A stretch of DNA of 54,392 nucleotides from Actinomycetes bacterium (GTDB taxonomy: Bacteria; Actinomycetota; Acidimicrobiia; Acidimicrobiales; Palsa-688): assembly GCA_021787365.1 (NCBI GenBank), contig JAJYMB010000042.1:1-54392 (forward strand), read 5' to 3'. This document shows positions 26,827 through 35,150 of the stretch, one piece after another (the first letter of the stretch is position 1; every line of letters begins with the position of its first letter). The notes beneath the pieces are model-generated. The model was given only the letters and a program-made list of their open reading frames with translations, ran no database searches and was not told the origin of the DNA. A program made the translations under genes and the position numbers.

Positions 26827-28379
26827 GGGCTTTGGCCACCGAAAAGCGCCAGCTGGCGCGGCTCTGCCGGCGGGCGAGGCTCGCGCGGGTGCCGGCGAGG
26901 CCCGGCCGCCGGCGCCTCCGAACGCTTGGAAGCCACGCCAACAGGCGGCTTGCGCCGGCCCCGCGGAGGGCCGCCCGCCATAGCGGCTCGGACCAGCCCG
27001 CTCAGGCGCTCCTGCTCGGCGCTCGGCTGGTACGAACCCCGGGCGAACCGCTCCTTGTAAAGCTCGATCAGGTCGGGCCGGGCGCGCTCGAGCCAAGACA
27101 GGTAGTGCTGACGGACCCCCGGCCGGAGGTGGAGCGCGACCACGCCGGCGACCGTGGCTCCCGCTTCCTTGCAGGCCCGGGCGACCTCGGTGACCTGCTC
27201 GTCGGAGTCCGACAAGCCAGGCAGGACGGGGGCGATCAGCACCCCGCAGGGTACGCCGGCTTCGTTGAGGCGCCGCACCGCCTCGAGGCGCTTGGGGGGC
27301 GGCGGGGTGCCGGGCTCGGTAGCTTTCCAGACTTCCCGGTCGAGCGTGCCCACCGAAAAGTTGACCTGCACCCGCGTGCGGGTCGCCGCCTCGACCAGTT
27401 GCTCGAGGTCCCGCAGGATAAGCGTGGACTTGGTGAGGATACTGAAAGGGTTGCGCGCTTCGCTCAGTGCCCCCACTATCCCCTTGGTCAGGTGGTACTT
27501 GCCCTCGGCGTGCTGGTAAGGGTCGGTGTTGGTCCCCATGGCTACGAGGTCTCCCTGCCAGCGCGGCGAGGACAGTTCGGCCCGGGCGAGCTCGACGGCG
27601 TTGACCTTTACGACGATGCGCCGCTCGAAGTCCTCCCCGGTCCCCAAGCCGAGGTACTCGTGGGTCGGCCTAGCAAAACAGTTGTGGCTCACCACGCCGT
27701 TGGCGATGAAGTCACCGGTCCCCGTTGTGATGTCGAACATCTCTATCCGCTTGCCAAGCGGCTTGATCGACACCACCCCGAGAGCAGCGTCGGACTTGAC
27801 CGCCGTAGCTTCTATCGGCCGAAACGAGGAAAAGGCACCTGTCCCGGTCAACTTGTTGTTGGGCGTGAGGTGCGGCCGGCGCAATCGTCCCTGCTCAGCA
27901 CCTGTGACGTACTTCCAGCCTCGGTCCGACAAAAAGCGGTGGTCTCCGCTCGCGACCAACTCGGTCCCGTCCTCGAGGGTGATGAGGTAGGCAGGCTTCA
28001 CCGTGCGCCAGTGGGCGAGTACAGCTGTGACGACATAGTGCCGGTTGAGCCCTTCCCGGACTGTCCCGTAGACCCGGTCCCCCGGTCTCAGTTCCCCGAG
28101 AGGCTTCGTCCCGCCGTCCCCCATCAGGACCGGCGTGTCGCCGGACATGCAGTAGGCGCAGGCGTGCGTGCAGCCCCTGTACGGGTTGATCGTGTACCGA
28201 AAAGCCATCCGTGACGACGGGGGCACCTGGTTGATGATGGTCCGGGCCTTCACGTGGAGGAACTCGAGCCCCCGGTACTCCCCGCGCCCGACGTGCCGCT
28301 CGGGGTAACCGAGGTCGAAAAGGGTTGCCCCTTCGTCCTCGAGACGCCAGCGGAAGCTCTCGCTCGGCCTTGCCGCCAT
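26823..28379 (-). CDS. Rv2578c-family radical SAM protein, intein-containing
   Basis: 518-residue precursor from ATG 28379 (a GTG at 28388 is also in frame); about 361 residues after splicing. The N-terminal extein ends INPYRGCTHACAY and the C-terminal extein begins CFARPTHEYLG. Joined, they restore the CxxxCxxC radical SAM [4Fe-4S] motif. The family otherwise shows DLVAMGTNTDPYQHAEG and FSILTKSTLILRDLEQLV, typical of SplB-related Rv2578c proteins whose reaction is unknown. A 157-residue intein splits the motif before its third Cys, so the enzyme cannot bind its cluster until splicing. The C-terminal about 60 residues are Arg/Pro-rich, ending QLALFGGQ. Convergent with the PPOX gene; divergent from the VapBC-like pair. 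Confidence 0.93.
   Translation of the reverse strand: MAARPSESFRWRLEDEGATLFDLGYPERHVGRGEYRGLEFLHVKARTIINQVPPSSRMAFRYTINPYRGCTHACAYCMSGDTPVLMGDGGTKPLGELRPGDRVYGTVREGLNRHYVVTAVLAHWRTVKPAYLITLEDGTELVASGDHRFLSDRGWKYVTGAEQGRLRRPHLTPNNKLTGTGAFSSFRPIEATAVKSDAALGVVSIKPLGKRIEMFDITTGTGDFIANGVVSHNCFARPTHEYLGLGTGEDFERRIVVKVNAVELARAELSSPRWQGDLVAMGTNTDPYQHAEGKYHLTKGIVGALSEARNPFSILTKSTLILRDLEQLVEAATRTRVQVNFSVGTLDREVWKATEPGTPPPPKRLEAVRRLNEAGVPCGVLIAPVLPGLSDSDEQVTEVARACKEAGATVAGVVALHLRPGVRQHYLSWLERARPDLIELYKERFARGSYQPSAEQERLSGLVRAAMAGGPPRGRRKPPVGVASKRSEAPAAGPRRHPREPRPPAEPRQLALFGGQSP
27681..28151 (-). mobile_element. Mini-intein in the radical SAM gene
   Basis: 157 residues, from Cys (CMSGDTPVLMGDG, block A) to the terminal His-Asn (IANGVVSHN, block G), followed by Cys as the first C-extein residue. 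Block B is GDHRFLSDRGW, with the His that helps the N-S shift, and block F is RIEMFDITTGTGDFIA. All residues needed for standard class 1 splicing are present. The size and lack of LAGLIDADG motifs show it has no homing endonuclease. Confidence 0.94.
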
Positions 28380-28440
28380 GGGCCGCACAGTTTACCGGAC
28401 ATATGTTCGATGCGTTCCCTCCGGAGCAACCATTTAAGGT

Positions 28441-28471
28441 ACATCATTGCATCAAGATGTGATGTTAGAAT
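28441..28471 (+). promoter_or_regulatory. Putative leaderless promoter and operator of the VapBC-like operon
   Basis: TAGAAT at 28466-28471 is a good -10 hexamer only six bases before the antitoxin ATG, which fits a leaderless transcript. ACATCA (28441-28446) and TGATGT (28460-28465) form an inverted pair just upstream, where a ribbon-helix-helix antitoxin could bind and repress its own operon. The patch is notably AT-rich for this window. Confidence 0.5.
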
Positions 28472-28477
28472 GCAGAT

Positions 28478-28708
28478 ATGCGTACGACGCTGGACATCCC
28501 GGACGACCTCCACGCCCAGGCCCTCGCCATCGCGAGGGACACCCGCCGTTCGCTCAGCCAGACCGTGGCAGCACTCATGCGGCGCGGGCTCGGCGCCGGC
28601 CCGGCCGGAGAGGTGGGCACGAGCCCCGGCACGGGGCTCCCCGTCGTGCACCTCGGAAAGACGCTCACGACCGAGGACGTGCGACGGCTGGAAGACGACG
28701 ACCAGTGA
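28478..28708 (+). CDS. vapB: Ribbon-helix-helix antitoxin (VapB-like)
   Basis: 76 residues. The N terminus MRTTLDIPDDLHAQALAIA is the beta strand and first helix of a MetJ/Arc-type ribbon-helix-helix DNA-binding domain; the second helix is RRSLSQTVAALMRRGL. The C-terminal tail (LPVVHLGKTLTTEDVRRLED) is the kind that wraps the PIN toxin. It overlaps the next gene by four bases (GTGA), so the two are translationally coupled. It probably neutralises the toxin and represses its own promoter. Confidence 0.88.
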   Translation: MRTTLDIPDDLHAQALAIARDTRRSLSQTVAALMRRGLGAGPAGEVGTSPGTGLPVVHLGKTLTTEDVRRLEDDDQ

Positions 28709-29103
28709 CCGTTCTGCTCGACGCCAACGTGCTCATTGGGCTGCTCGTCGACGACCACGTCCATCATCAGGCCGCCGAGGCCTGGTTCGCCGCCGGCTCG
28801 GACAAGTTCGCCACTTGCCCTGTCACCCAGGGCAGTTTCTTGCGGCTGATGGTACGCGAGCACCAGCCGGCGGCCACAGCGAGAGCCGTGCTCGAAAGGA
28901 CGGCCGCCCATGGCCGTCACGAGTTCTGGCCCGACGACGTGGGGTACACGGAGGTGCCAATGACAGGCATCGTGGGCCACCGCCAAGTGACGGACGCCTA
29001 CCTGGTGCAACTGGCGCGCTCGCACGGGGGCAGGCTGGCCACGTTCGACCAGGCGCTCGCCAAGCTCCACCCAGACGTGGCTCTGCAGGTCCCCACCGGG
29101 TGA
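28705..29103 (+). CDS. vapC: PIN-domain ribonuclease toxin (VapC-like)
   Basis: 132 residues from the GTG at 28705. PIN fold with acidic residues typical of Mg-dependent RNases: MTVLLDANVLIGLL (first Asp), VTQGSFLRLMV (the T/S-Q/N-G-S-L-R region), GHRQVTDAYLVQLA (Asp in T-D-A-Y) and GRLATFDQAL (final Asp). All four positions are kept, so it looks active. The first acid-containing strand and TDAYL match VapC toxins that cleave tRNA or rRNA; the target is not predictable. Complete pair with the antitoxin, so a functional addiction module is likely. Confidence 0.9.
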   Translation: MTVLLDANVLIGLLVDDHVHHQAAEAWFAAGSDKFATCPVTQGSFLRLMVREHQPAATARAVLERTAAHGRHEFWPDDVGYTEVPMTGIVGHRQVTDAYLVQLARSHGGRLATFDQALAKLHPDVALQVPTG

Positions 29104-29161
29104 CGCACTGGCCGGCCCCCGGTAGCCCGCCGGCACCGGCTGTCACCAGTTTCTCGCCCCC

Positions 29162-30055
29162 CTACAACGGTTGGCCGCTGCGGCGCACCCGGGCGGCGGC
29201 ACCGGTCAGCGCCGGCGAGGGCCCGAGCGCCCAGCCCATTGCCGCGCAGAGGGCACGGGCAACCGGCTCACAGGCCAGCCGGCCGGAAACGGGGCCGGGG
29301 ACGAAGAGCCCGAGCTCCATCCGCCAGCCCCAGGGTACGAGGCTCGCGGCCGCAGAAAAGAGCACCGCGTAGGCGGGACGGGCGGCGAGCGGCAAGGGCA
29401 GGCGGGCGAGGAAGCGGACCGCTGAGCGCGCTTCGGGCGTGGCGCCAACCTCTGGGTGGTGGAGTACCCATTCACGCAGCTCCCGAGCCGTCGTCACGGG
29501 TGAGCGCGCCCCCATGAGCTCGCCCAAACGTGCCATCTCCCTCACGTAGTCGTCGGCCTCGCCGGCGCAGAGCCCAGGGCCGACGCGTTGGTAGGCAAGA
29601 AGGAGGCTCTCGACCTCGACGTGGTGGGCCCAGGCCAGGAGATCGGGGTCGTTGGCGTCGTAGGGCCGGCCGTCTGGCGCCACGCCTTTCACGTGCTCGT
29701 GGACGCGCCGCACGGCCGCGATCGCCTCATCCGCCTGTGCCGTGCCGCCAAAGGTCGTGGCGGCCACGAAAGCCACTGTCCGCCGCAGGCGCCCGACCGG
29801 GTCCGAACGGTAGTCGGAGTGCTCGGCCACCCCCGCCATCGCCAGGGGGTGGAGGGTCTGCACGATCAGCGAACTGATGCCCCCGACGATCGCAGAGGGA
29901 TGAGCGTGCACCCTCCAGGCCACGCTGCCTGGGCCGAACAAGCCGGCGTCCCCCTCGCCTGCTATGGCTTTCAAGGTCTCGGGCGGCGCCGAGAAGATTT
30001 CGTGGAGGGCAGCACCAGCGGCCAGGCGCAAAGACCGGGGAGCGCTCACGACCAT
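29162..30055 (-). CDS. Oxygenase MpaB-like protein (DUF2236)
   Basis: 297 residues from ATG 30055, 10 bp after the sixA stop. It has the DUF2236 pattern: GSVAWRVHAHPSAIVGG, LIVQTLHPLAMAGVAEHSDY, then RVHEHVKGVAPDGRPYDAND, LAWAHHVEVESLLLAYQRVG and a Trp/Leu-rich C-terminal half. Conserved His residues in these blocks are proposed to bind heme in the fungal MpaB and rubber-oxygenase (Lcp) relatives. Its substrate here is unknown. The tight spacing after sixA suggests co-transcription without a clear functional link. Confidence 0.86.
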   Translation of the reverse strand: MVVSAPRSLRLAAGAALHEIFSAPPETLKAIAGEGDAGLFGPGSVAWRVHAHPSAIVGGISSLIVQTLHPLAMAGVAEHSDYRSDPVGRLRRTVAFVAATTFGGTAQADEAIAAVRRVHEHVKGVAPDGRPYDANDPDLLAWAHHVEVESLLLAYQRVGPGLCAGEADDYVREMARLGELMGARSPVTTARELREWVLHHPEVGATPEARSAVRFLARLPLPLAARPAYAVLFSAAASLVPWGWRMELGLFVPGPVSGRLACEPVARALCAAMGWALGPSPALTGAAARVRRSGQPL

Positions 30056-30065
30056 GGACGAAACG

Positions 30066-30572
30066 CTAGAGGTCCCTCGGCACCACGAGGGACTCCAGGC
30101 TCGCGCACCCAGGGCGGAGAGCAGCCCAGGCACCGTCGAAGGAGAGGACGGCCAGCGCCCCGGTCGGTAGCTTGTCCCGCAGCCGGCCCAGGTCGGCCGG
30201 CTCGCCACTGCCGGCGAGCGCCGCGGCCAGGTCGGCCAACCCGGGGTTGTGGCCGACGAGCATCACGCTCCTGACTCCCTCCCCCACCTGGCGGAGCCGG
30301 GCGAGGAGGTCCTCGGTGCCGGCGCCGTAGAGCCCGTCCTCCGTGCTCACCTCCGGCCCGCGGAGGGCGCCGGCGAGGGCTTCGTAGGTCTCGACGGCCC
30401 GGGCGGCGGAGGAGCACAGCACGAGCTCGGGCCGCAGCTTGGCCCTGGCCATGTGCTTAGCGAGGCGCCGAACTGCCTCCCGACCCCGGGGCGCGAGGGG
30501 CCGCTCGTGGTCGGCGAGCCGAGGGTCGTCCCAGCTCGACTTGGCGTGGCGCAACAGGTAGAGCGTCTTCAA
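30066..30572 (-). CDS. sixA: Phosphohistidine phosphatase SixA-like
   Basis: 168 residues. Histidine phosphatase fold with the catalytic RHG-type start LYLLRHAKSSWDD (RHAKSSW is characteristic of SixA), the Arg in HERPLAPRG, LCSSAARAVET, and the second catalytic His in VMLVGHNPGLADLA. In enterobacteria SixA removes phosphate from histidine on phosphotransfer proteins; in actinobacteria members may act on other phospho-substrates. Same direction as the SIS gene upstream, with a 9-bp repeat array in the 66-bp gap. Confidence 0.9.
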   Translation of the reverse strand: MKTLYLLRHAKSSWDDPRLADHERPLAPRGREAVRRLAKHMARAKLRPELVLCSSAARAVETYEALAGALRGPEVSTEDGLYGAGTEDLLARLRQVGEGVRSVMLVGHNPGLADLAAALAGSGEPADLGRLRDKLPTGALAVLSFDGAWAALRPGCASLESLVVPRDL

Positions 30573-30591
30573 GGTCAGTGGGCGTCTCTGG

Positions 30592-30636
30592 CCGCGATGA
30601 CCGCGATGACCGCGATGACCGCGATGACCGCGATGA
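30592..30636. repeat. 9-bp x5 perfect tandem repeat upstream of sixA
   Basis: Five exact copies of ccgcgatga, filling most of the gap between the SIS-domain stop (30639) and the sixA start (30572). Copy-number change would alter the distance between the genes on a shared transcript and could extend into the leader of sixA. Confidence 0.95.
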
Positions 30637-30638
30637 AC

Positions 30639-31598
30639 TTAGCGGCCATCGGGCGTCGTACAGTCATGGCCTCGACTGCGCTCGGTACCGCCCAGCACCA
30701 CCGAGAACGACAGGTTGCGGGGGTGGTCAGGGTCGAGGTCGCGGGAGCGGGCCAGCTCCACTGCCGCCCGCTGGGCGAGCACGAGCTGGGCCAAGGGGTC
30801 GAGGTCTGACGTGAAGAAGCGTGCCCCGGTGGCCTCTATGTCGGGCGCGAGGCCCGGCGGCGGCGGGCCGAAACACCATACGAACGACGCCCGGTCGAGG
30901 ACGCTTATCGGCCCGTGGCGCACTTCGGCCGCGAAGTAGGACTCGGTCCACATCTGCGCGGCCTCCCGCAACTTGAGGGCGGCCTCGTGCGCGATACCGA
31001 CCGTCCAGCCCCGGCCCAGGAACGTGAAGTGGGTGGACGTCATCACCTGCTCGGGCAAGGGCGACTCCACCGCTTGTCTGGCTTGTCCGGCCAGAGCCTG
31101 GGTGCTCGCCGGGCTGAGCTCCCCGAGGTGGGCCCGGAGCAGGACCAGGACGCTCGTGGCAAAGCGCGTTTGCACTACTGACTGTTCGGCGGCGAAGGAG
31201 AGGTCGACGGTGCTCACCGCTTGGGCCAGCGGGGAGGCAGGGTCGGCCGTCAGCCCCGTGGCCGACGACCCCGGTGGCAGCTCCTCCGCCGCCGCCAGCA
31301 CCTCGCTCGTAGTACCTGACCGCGAGAGGAACAGGTAGCGGTCGTAGCCCCGCCGGTGGTCCAGTTCGGACGCGGGCCTGGCGTCGGTCAGCCCATGCCC
31401 GGCCGCCTCCCGGAGGCCGGCGTAGGCCAGGGCCATGTGGTAAGAAGTCCCACAGCCCACCACGGCGACGCGCTCACCGGGGACGGGGAGCAGCTCGGAG
31501 ACCTGGGAAGCGAGCCGGGCGGCAGAGGCCCAGCAGGCGGGCTGGCTGGCGATCTCGGTCGCCGCATGCGATGCCTCTGGTGCACGGGACACGGGCAC
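30639..31598 (-). CDS. SIS-domain sugar isomerase/deaminase-like protein
   Basis: 319 residues with two SIS domains: VAVVGCGTSYHMALAYAGL and YLFLSRSGTTSEVLAAAEEL in the first (phosphosugar-binding Ser-Gly-Thr-Thr), and FLGRGWTVGIAHEAALKLRE with AAEVRHGPISVLD in the second. The latter motifs are those of the isomerase half of GlmS and of AgaS-type deaminases, but there is no glutaminase domain. It diverges from the amino-sugar transport and nagAB operon, so an amino-sugar phosphate is the likely ligand, either as an alternative deaminase/isomerase or as a helper of NagB. GTG start with ribosome site gagagg inside a perfect palindrome. Confidence 0.88.
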   Translation of the reverse strand: MPVSRAPEASHAATEIASQPACWASAARLASQVSELLPVPGERVAVVGCGTSYHMALAYAGLREAAGHGLTDARPASELDHRRGYDRYLFLSRSGTTSEVLAAAEELPPGSSATGLTADPASPLAQAVSTVDLSFAAEQSVVQTRFATSVLVLLRAHLGELSPASTQALAGQARQAVESPLPEQVMTSTHFTFLGRGWTVGIAHEAALKLREAAQMWTESYFAAEVRHGPISVLDRASFVWCFGPPPPGLAPDIEATGARFFTSDLDPLAQLVLAQRAAVELARSRDLDPDHPRNLSFSVVLGGTERSRGHDCTTPDGR

Positions 31599-31620
31599 GA
31601 CCTCTCTTTTCCGAGAGGTC
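31599..31620. promoter_or_regulatory. Perfect inverted repeat over the SIS-gene ribosome site
   Basis: GACCTCTC, six bases, then GAGAGGTC: an 8-bp perfect inverted repeat placed one base before the GTG of the SIS gene and covering its ribosome-binding site (gagagg). It could be a protein operator in the divergent control region or an RNA hairpin that hides the ribosome site. Confidence 0.6.
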
Positions 31621-31876
31621 TCACGACCTCCCTCACTGCAATGCTACGACCGTAACTTAGCCCCGACCACCATAAACGCTCAATCTCACTAGACCCGCTT
31701 TGCCGCCCCCGCGCGCTCACCCGCGGGGCCCACTGCTACTATGCGCGTTGATGCTCGTTTTGCTCCCGAAACCATCAGGAGGGAATCGACGGGCGAGCGG
31801 TCGGTGGCCCGCGACGGCACATTCGCCCGTCTGGTGACCATTACTAAAAGAATTTCTCGACCAAGGAGGTTGGAAG

Positions 31877-33154
31877 GTGACAACCGTGAGGCAACGCAGT
31901 GTCATAGCCGCAGGGCTCAGTGTCGGCCTGGCCCTCAGCACCACGGCCGCGGTGGGCAGCACCGCGGCCGCGGCCACGAGGGCGGCCAATGCCGCGCCCA
32001 GTGGCACCATCAACGTGGTGATGGCCCAGTACAGCTCCAAGACGGCCCCCTATTGGAAGGCGCTCGTGAAGGCCTTCGAGAAGAAATACCCGAGCATCAA
32101 GGTGGACCTCCGGGTCATCGACTGGAACACCCTGCTCCAGCAGGTCCCGACGATGATCCAGACCCACACCCAGCCCGACATCTTGAACTTCAACAACTAT
32201 TCGACCTATGCGAAGGCGGGGCTCCTGTTCCCTGCCAAAGAGGTGCTCTCGCCCCAGGTGGAAGCCGACTTCTTCTCCACCTTCAAAAAGGCCGACACCA
32301 TCGGCGGCACCCAGTACGGGATCCCCTGGATCGCCAGCGTGCGGGCGCTCGGCTACAACAAGGCCGCCTTGGCCAAGGCGCACATAAGCGCCCCGCCCAA
32401 GACGTGGGCGCAACTGCGGACCGACGCCGTGAAGGCCACCAAGGCCGGCTACTACGGCTACTGCCTGCCCCTCGGGTCCGAGGAGGCCCAGGCTGAGTGG
32501 TCGCTCTGGATGTGGTCCAACGGCGGCGGCTGGGTCAACGCCAAAGGCCAGTGGACGATCAACAGCAAGAAAAACCTGCAGGCTCTGCAGTTCCTGCGCA
32601 CTCTGTCCAACACCGACCATGCGACCGAGCCCAACCCCGGCGACACCGACCGCACCAGCGGCTGTTGGGCCGACTTCGCCGCGGGCAAGGTGGCGATGAC
32701 CGAGATCATGCCCCTCGGCACCTTCGCCGTCAGCTCCATGAAGGGCTCCAAGGTGAAATGGGGCTCGGCACCGTGGCCGGTGGCCAACAGCTCGATCAAG
32801 CCCTTCACCCTCGGCGTACAAGACGTCCTCATGGCGTTCAAGCACCCCGGGCACCAGGCCATGGACAAGGCGTTCTTGGACTTCGTCTACCAGAAGGGCA
32901 ACTACCTCAACTTCGTGGAGCGGGAGGGCTTCCTGCCGGCGACCAACTCGGCAGCGGCTGCGCTGAAGACCAACCCGGTGGACGCCACCGGCATCGCCTT
33001 GCTGCCCAAGGCCAAGTTCTACCCGTTGACCAACCCCAACTGGACCGTCGTGCAGTCGGCGGTCCAGAGCCAACTGGGCACGGCCATGACGCCGAGCGCC
33101 AACCCCGCGCAAGTGCTGAACAGCCTCCAAAAGGACGCCCTGACGGGCCGTTGA
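31877..33154 (+). CDS. ABC transporter sugar-binding protein
   Basis: 425 residues, GTG start 7 bases after a perfect AAGGAGG. An Ala-rich signal peptide (VIAAGLSVGLALSTTAAVGS) ends near ATRAANA; no lipobox Cys is present, unusual for a Gram-positive binding protein. The mature protein is a family 1 extracellular solute-binding protein: GTINVVMAQYSSKTAPYWKA, FEKKYPSIKVDL, TQPDILNFNNYSTYA, GIPWIASVRALGYNKAAL, and FAAGKVAMTEIMPLGTFAV. Its position before a sugar permease and nagAB suggests it binds N-acetylglucosamine or chito-oligosaccharides. First gene of a four-gene operon; the divergent upstream region (31599-31876) presumably holds both promoters. Confidence 0.93.
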   Translation: MTTVRQRSVIAAGLSVGLALSTTAAVGSTAAAATRAANAAPSGTINVVMAQYSSKTAPYWKALVKAFEKKYPSIKVDLRVIDWNTLLQQVPTMIQTHTQPDILNFNNYSTYAKAGLLFPAKEVLSPQVEADFFSTFKKADTIGGTQYGIPWIASVRALGYNKAALAKAHISAPPKTWAQLRTDAVKATKAGYYGYCLPLGSEEAQAEWSLWMWSNGGGWVNAKGQWTINSKKNLQALQFLRTLSNTDHATEPNPGDTDRTSGCWADFAAGKVAMTEIMPLGTFAVSSMKGSKVKWGSAPWPVANSSIKPFTLGVQDVLMAFKHPGHQAMDKAFLDFVYQKGNYLNFVEREGFLPATNSAAAALKTNPVDATGIALLPKAKFYPLTNPNWTVVQSAVQSQLGTAMTPSANPAQVLNSLQKDALTGR

Positions 33155-33190
33155 GCCAACTCGTTTTGAGCTAGCACCCAACAGGACAAC

Positions 33191-35146
33191 ATGCCGGACC
33201 AAATGGCGGGCGCTACGGTAGTGGCGCCCGCCGTCACCTCTTCAGGCCCTAGCGTCCTTGGCGCCCGGCGCAACCTGCGCCGGGCCATGCGGAGGGCTTC
33301 CCCGCTCTGGTGGCTCGGCCCGAGCCTGGCCTTGATAGTTGCCGTCGTCTTCTACCCGGCGTACGAACTGGTCCGCACGTCGCTGGAAACGATCAGTCCT
33401 ATCGGCCTGACCGAGGGTTTTGCCGGCCTGCAAAACTTCCGTAACCTGTTCGCTGAGCCGGCGCTGCCCCATGTTGTCTACAACACGGTCCTTTGGGTGG
33501 TGCTGGTCGTCGGGGTGACGATCTTGGTGTCGCTGCCGTTGGCCCAGTTCCTGAACAAACGCTTCGCCGGCCGGCGCCTCGTGCGCTGGGCGCTCATCGT
33601 ACCCTGGGCCGCTTCCCTCGTGATGACGGCCACGCTGTGGCGTTACATCTACGAGGGCAGTTACGGCATGTTGAACGCCGTGCTCGGCGACCTCGGGCTC
33701 ATACACAAGCCCATCTTTTGGTACGAAAACCAAGCCACCGCTTTTTGGTGCCTGATCTTCGTCGGGATCATCGTGTCCATCCCCTTCACGACCTACGTGT
33801 TCCTGGCTGGTTTGCAGGCCATCCCGCCCGACCTCTACGAGGCGGCCGCCGTGGACGGCAGCACCCCCTGGCAGACGTACAAGAGGGTCATCTTGCCCCT
33901 GCTGCGGCCGGCCCTGATGGTGGCGGTGGTGCTCAACACGATCTACGTGTTCAACTCTTTCCCGATCATCTGGGTGATCACCGGCAAGATCCCAGGGGAT
34001 TTCACCGACACCACGATCACCTTCATGTACAAGATCGCGTTCACTTACCGGCTGGACCCTGGGGAGGCCGCCGCGCTCGGGGTGCTGAACGTGGCGTTCT
34101 TGATCTTGGTCATCGGTCTCTACGTACGGCGCGTCGGCCCCGGCGAGGCGGGCGCAGCCCCGGTAGCCGAGGCGGCCCGGGGGCGCCGCAGCCTCTTCAG
34201 GGAACGGGTAACGGGCGCCGCCGTGTCCCTCCTCGAGCGCTCCGGGGCGGCCTTGGCGCCGGTGTGGCGGGCCGCGACCGCCCCCGCCCGCCGGCCCCGC
34301 CAGGCTCTCGGGCGAGGGTGGTGGCGTGCCCGCCCGTGGTTGCTCCCAGCGATAGGGGCGGTGGTCGCCTTCTTCTTCCTGGCCCCCTACCTGGTTATGT
34401 TGCTGTCGGCGCTCAAGTCCAACATAGACCTGTTCCACAGCCCGGCCCTGTACTTCCCGACCCATGCCGAATGGGGGAACTTCGTCTCCGTGTGGAGCCA
34501 GATCCCCCTCGCTTCGTACCTCCTCAACAGCCTGATAATCGCCGGGGTGTCCACTCTGCTGGTGCTCGCCGTCTCCCTGCCGGCGGCGTACTACACGGCG
34601 CGGCACCGCTTCTTCGGGCGGAAGGCCTTCCTCTACCTGATCCTCGTTACTCAGATGTTCGCCCCGGTCGCCCTGGTCGTCGGCATCTACCGTGAGGTCC
34701 TCTCCGTCAACGGCCAGGACAGCTACTGGGCCATCATCCTCATCGAGGCCGGTTTCGCCCTGGCCTTTGCCACCTGGATCATGAACGCGTACTTGGCGAG
34801 CATCCCTGTCGACGTGGAGGAGGCGGCCCGGGTCGATGGAGCCGGCCCCCTGCGCACCATGACCAGGGTGGTGTTGCCGCTGGCCAAACCCGCCATCGTG
34901 ACGGCCGTAATTTTCACCTTCATCCAGGTGTGGAACGAGTTCGTCGTCGCCGAGACCATATTCAACGACCCCACCGACAACCGCGAGACGCTGACGGTCG
35001 GCATAAACGCCTTCGTAGGCCTCTACCAGACCCAGTACAACTACCTTTTCGTCGCCTCCCTCATAGGCATTGTCCCCGTGGTGGTCCTGTTCGCGCTCAT
35101 AGAACGGCACCTGGTGAGCGGCCTCACCGCGGGCAGCATCAAGTAG
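33191..35146 (+). CDS. Fused ABC sugar transporter permease (MalF-MalG-like in one chain)
   Basis: 651 residues containing two complete permease domains that are normally separate proteins. The first (about 35-310) has the EAA loop EAAAVDGSTPWQTYKRVILP; the second (about 375-651) has EEAARVDGAGPLRTMTRVVLP. Each loop ends in the I/V-L-P that docks on an ATPase. They are joined by an Arg/Ala/Pro-rich cytoplasmic linker (about 315-372). With about six membrane segments each, both halves look intact. The sugar class is CUT1 (MalFG-type). No ATPase gene is in the operon, so a shared MsiK-like ATPase encoded elsewhere is expected, by analogy with Streptomyces. Start ATG follows the binding-protein gene by 36 bp. 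Confidence 0.94.
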   Translation: MPDQMAGATVVAPAVTSSGPSVLGARRNLRRAMRRASPLWWLGPSLALIVAVVFYPAYELVRTSLETISPIGLTEGFAGLQNFRNLFAEPALPHVVYNTVLWVVLVVGVTILVSLPLAQFLNKRFAGRRLVRWALIVPWAASLVMTATLWRYIYEGSYGMLNAVLGDLGLIHKPIFWYENQATAFWCLIFVGIIVSIPFTTYVFLAGLQAIPPDLYEAAAVDGSTPWQTYKRVILPLLRPALMVAVVLNTIYVFNSFPIIWVITGKIPGDFTDTTITFMYKIAFTYRLDPGEAAALGVLNVAFLILVIGLYVRRVGPGEAGAAPVAEAARGRRSLFRERVTGAAVSLLERSGAALAPVWRAATAPARRPRQALGRGWWRARPWLLPAIGAVVAFFFLAPYLVMLLSALKSNIDLFHSPALYFPTHAEWGNFVSVWSQIPLASYLLNSLIIAGVSTLLVLAVSLPAAYYTARHRFFGRKAFLYLILVTQMFAPVALVVGIYREVLSVNGQDSYWAIILIEAGFALAFATWIMNAYLASIPVDVEEAARVDGAGPLRTMTRVVLPLAKPAIVTAVIFTFIQVWNEFVVAETIFNDPTDNRETLTVGINAFVGLYQTQYNYLFVASLIGIVPVVVLFALIERHLVSGLTAGSIK

Positions 35147-35150
35147 GCCG

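Noticed and set aside
23356..27096. 1246-codon open frame on the minus strand
   Set aside because: It runs antisense through the aldo/keto reductase, LLM and PPOX genes, has Arg/Gly/Pro-rich composition with no family similarity, and is a by-product of high GC.
31599..31876. DasR-type operator before the nag operon
   Set aside because: No sequence close to the TGGTCTAGACCA-type pattern was found in the divergent region.
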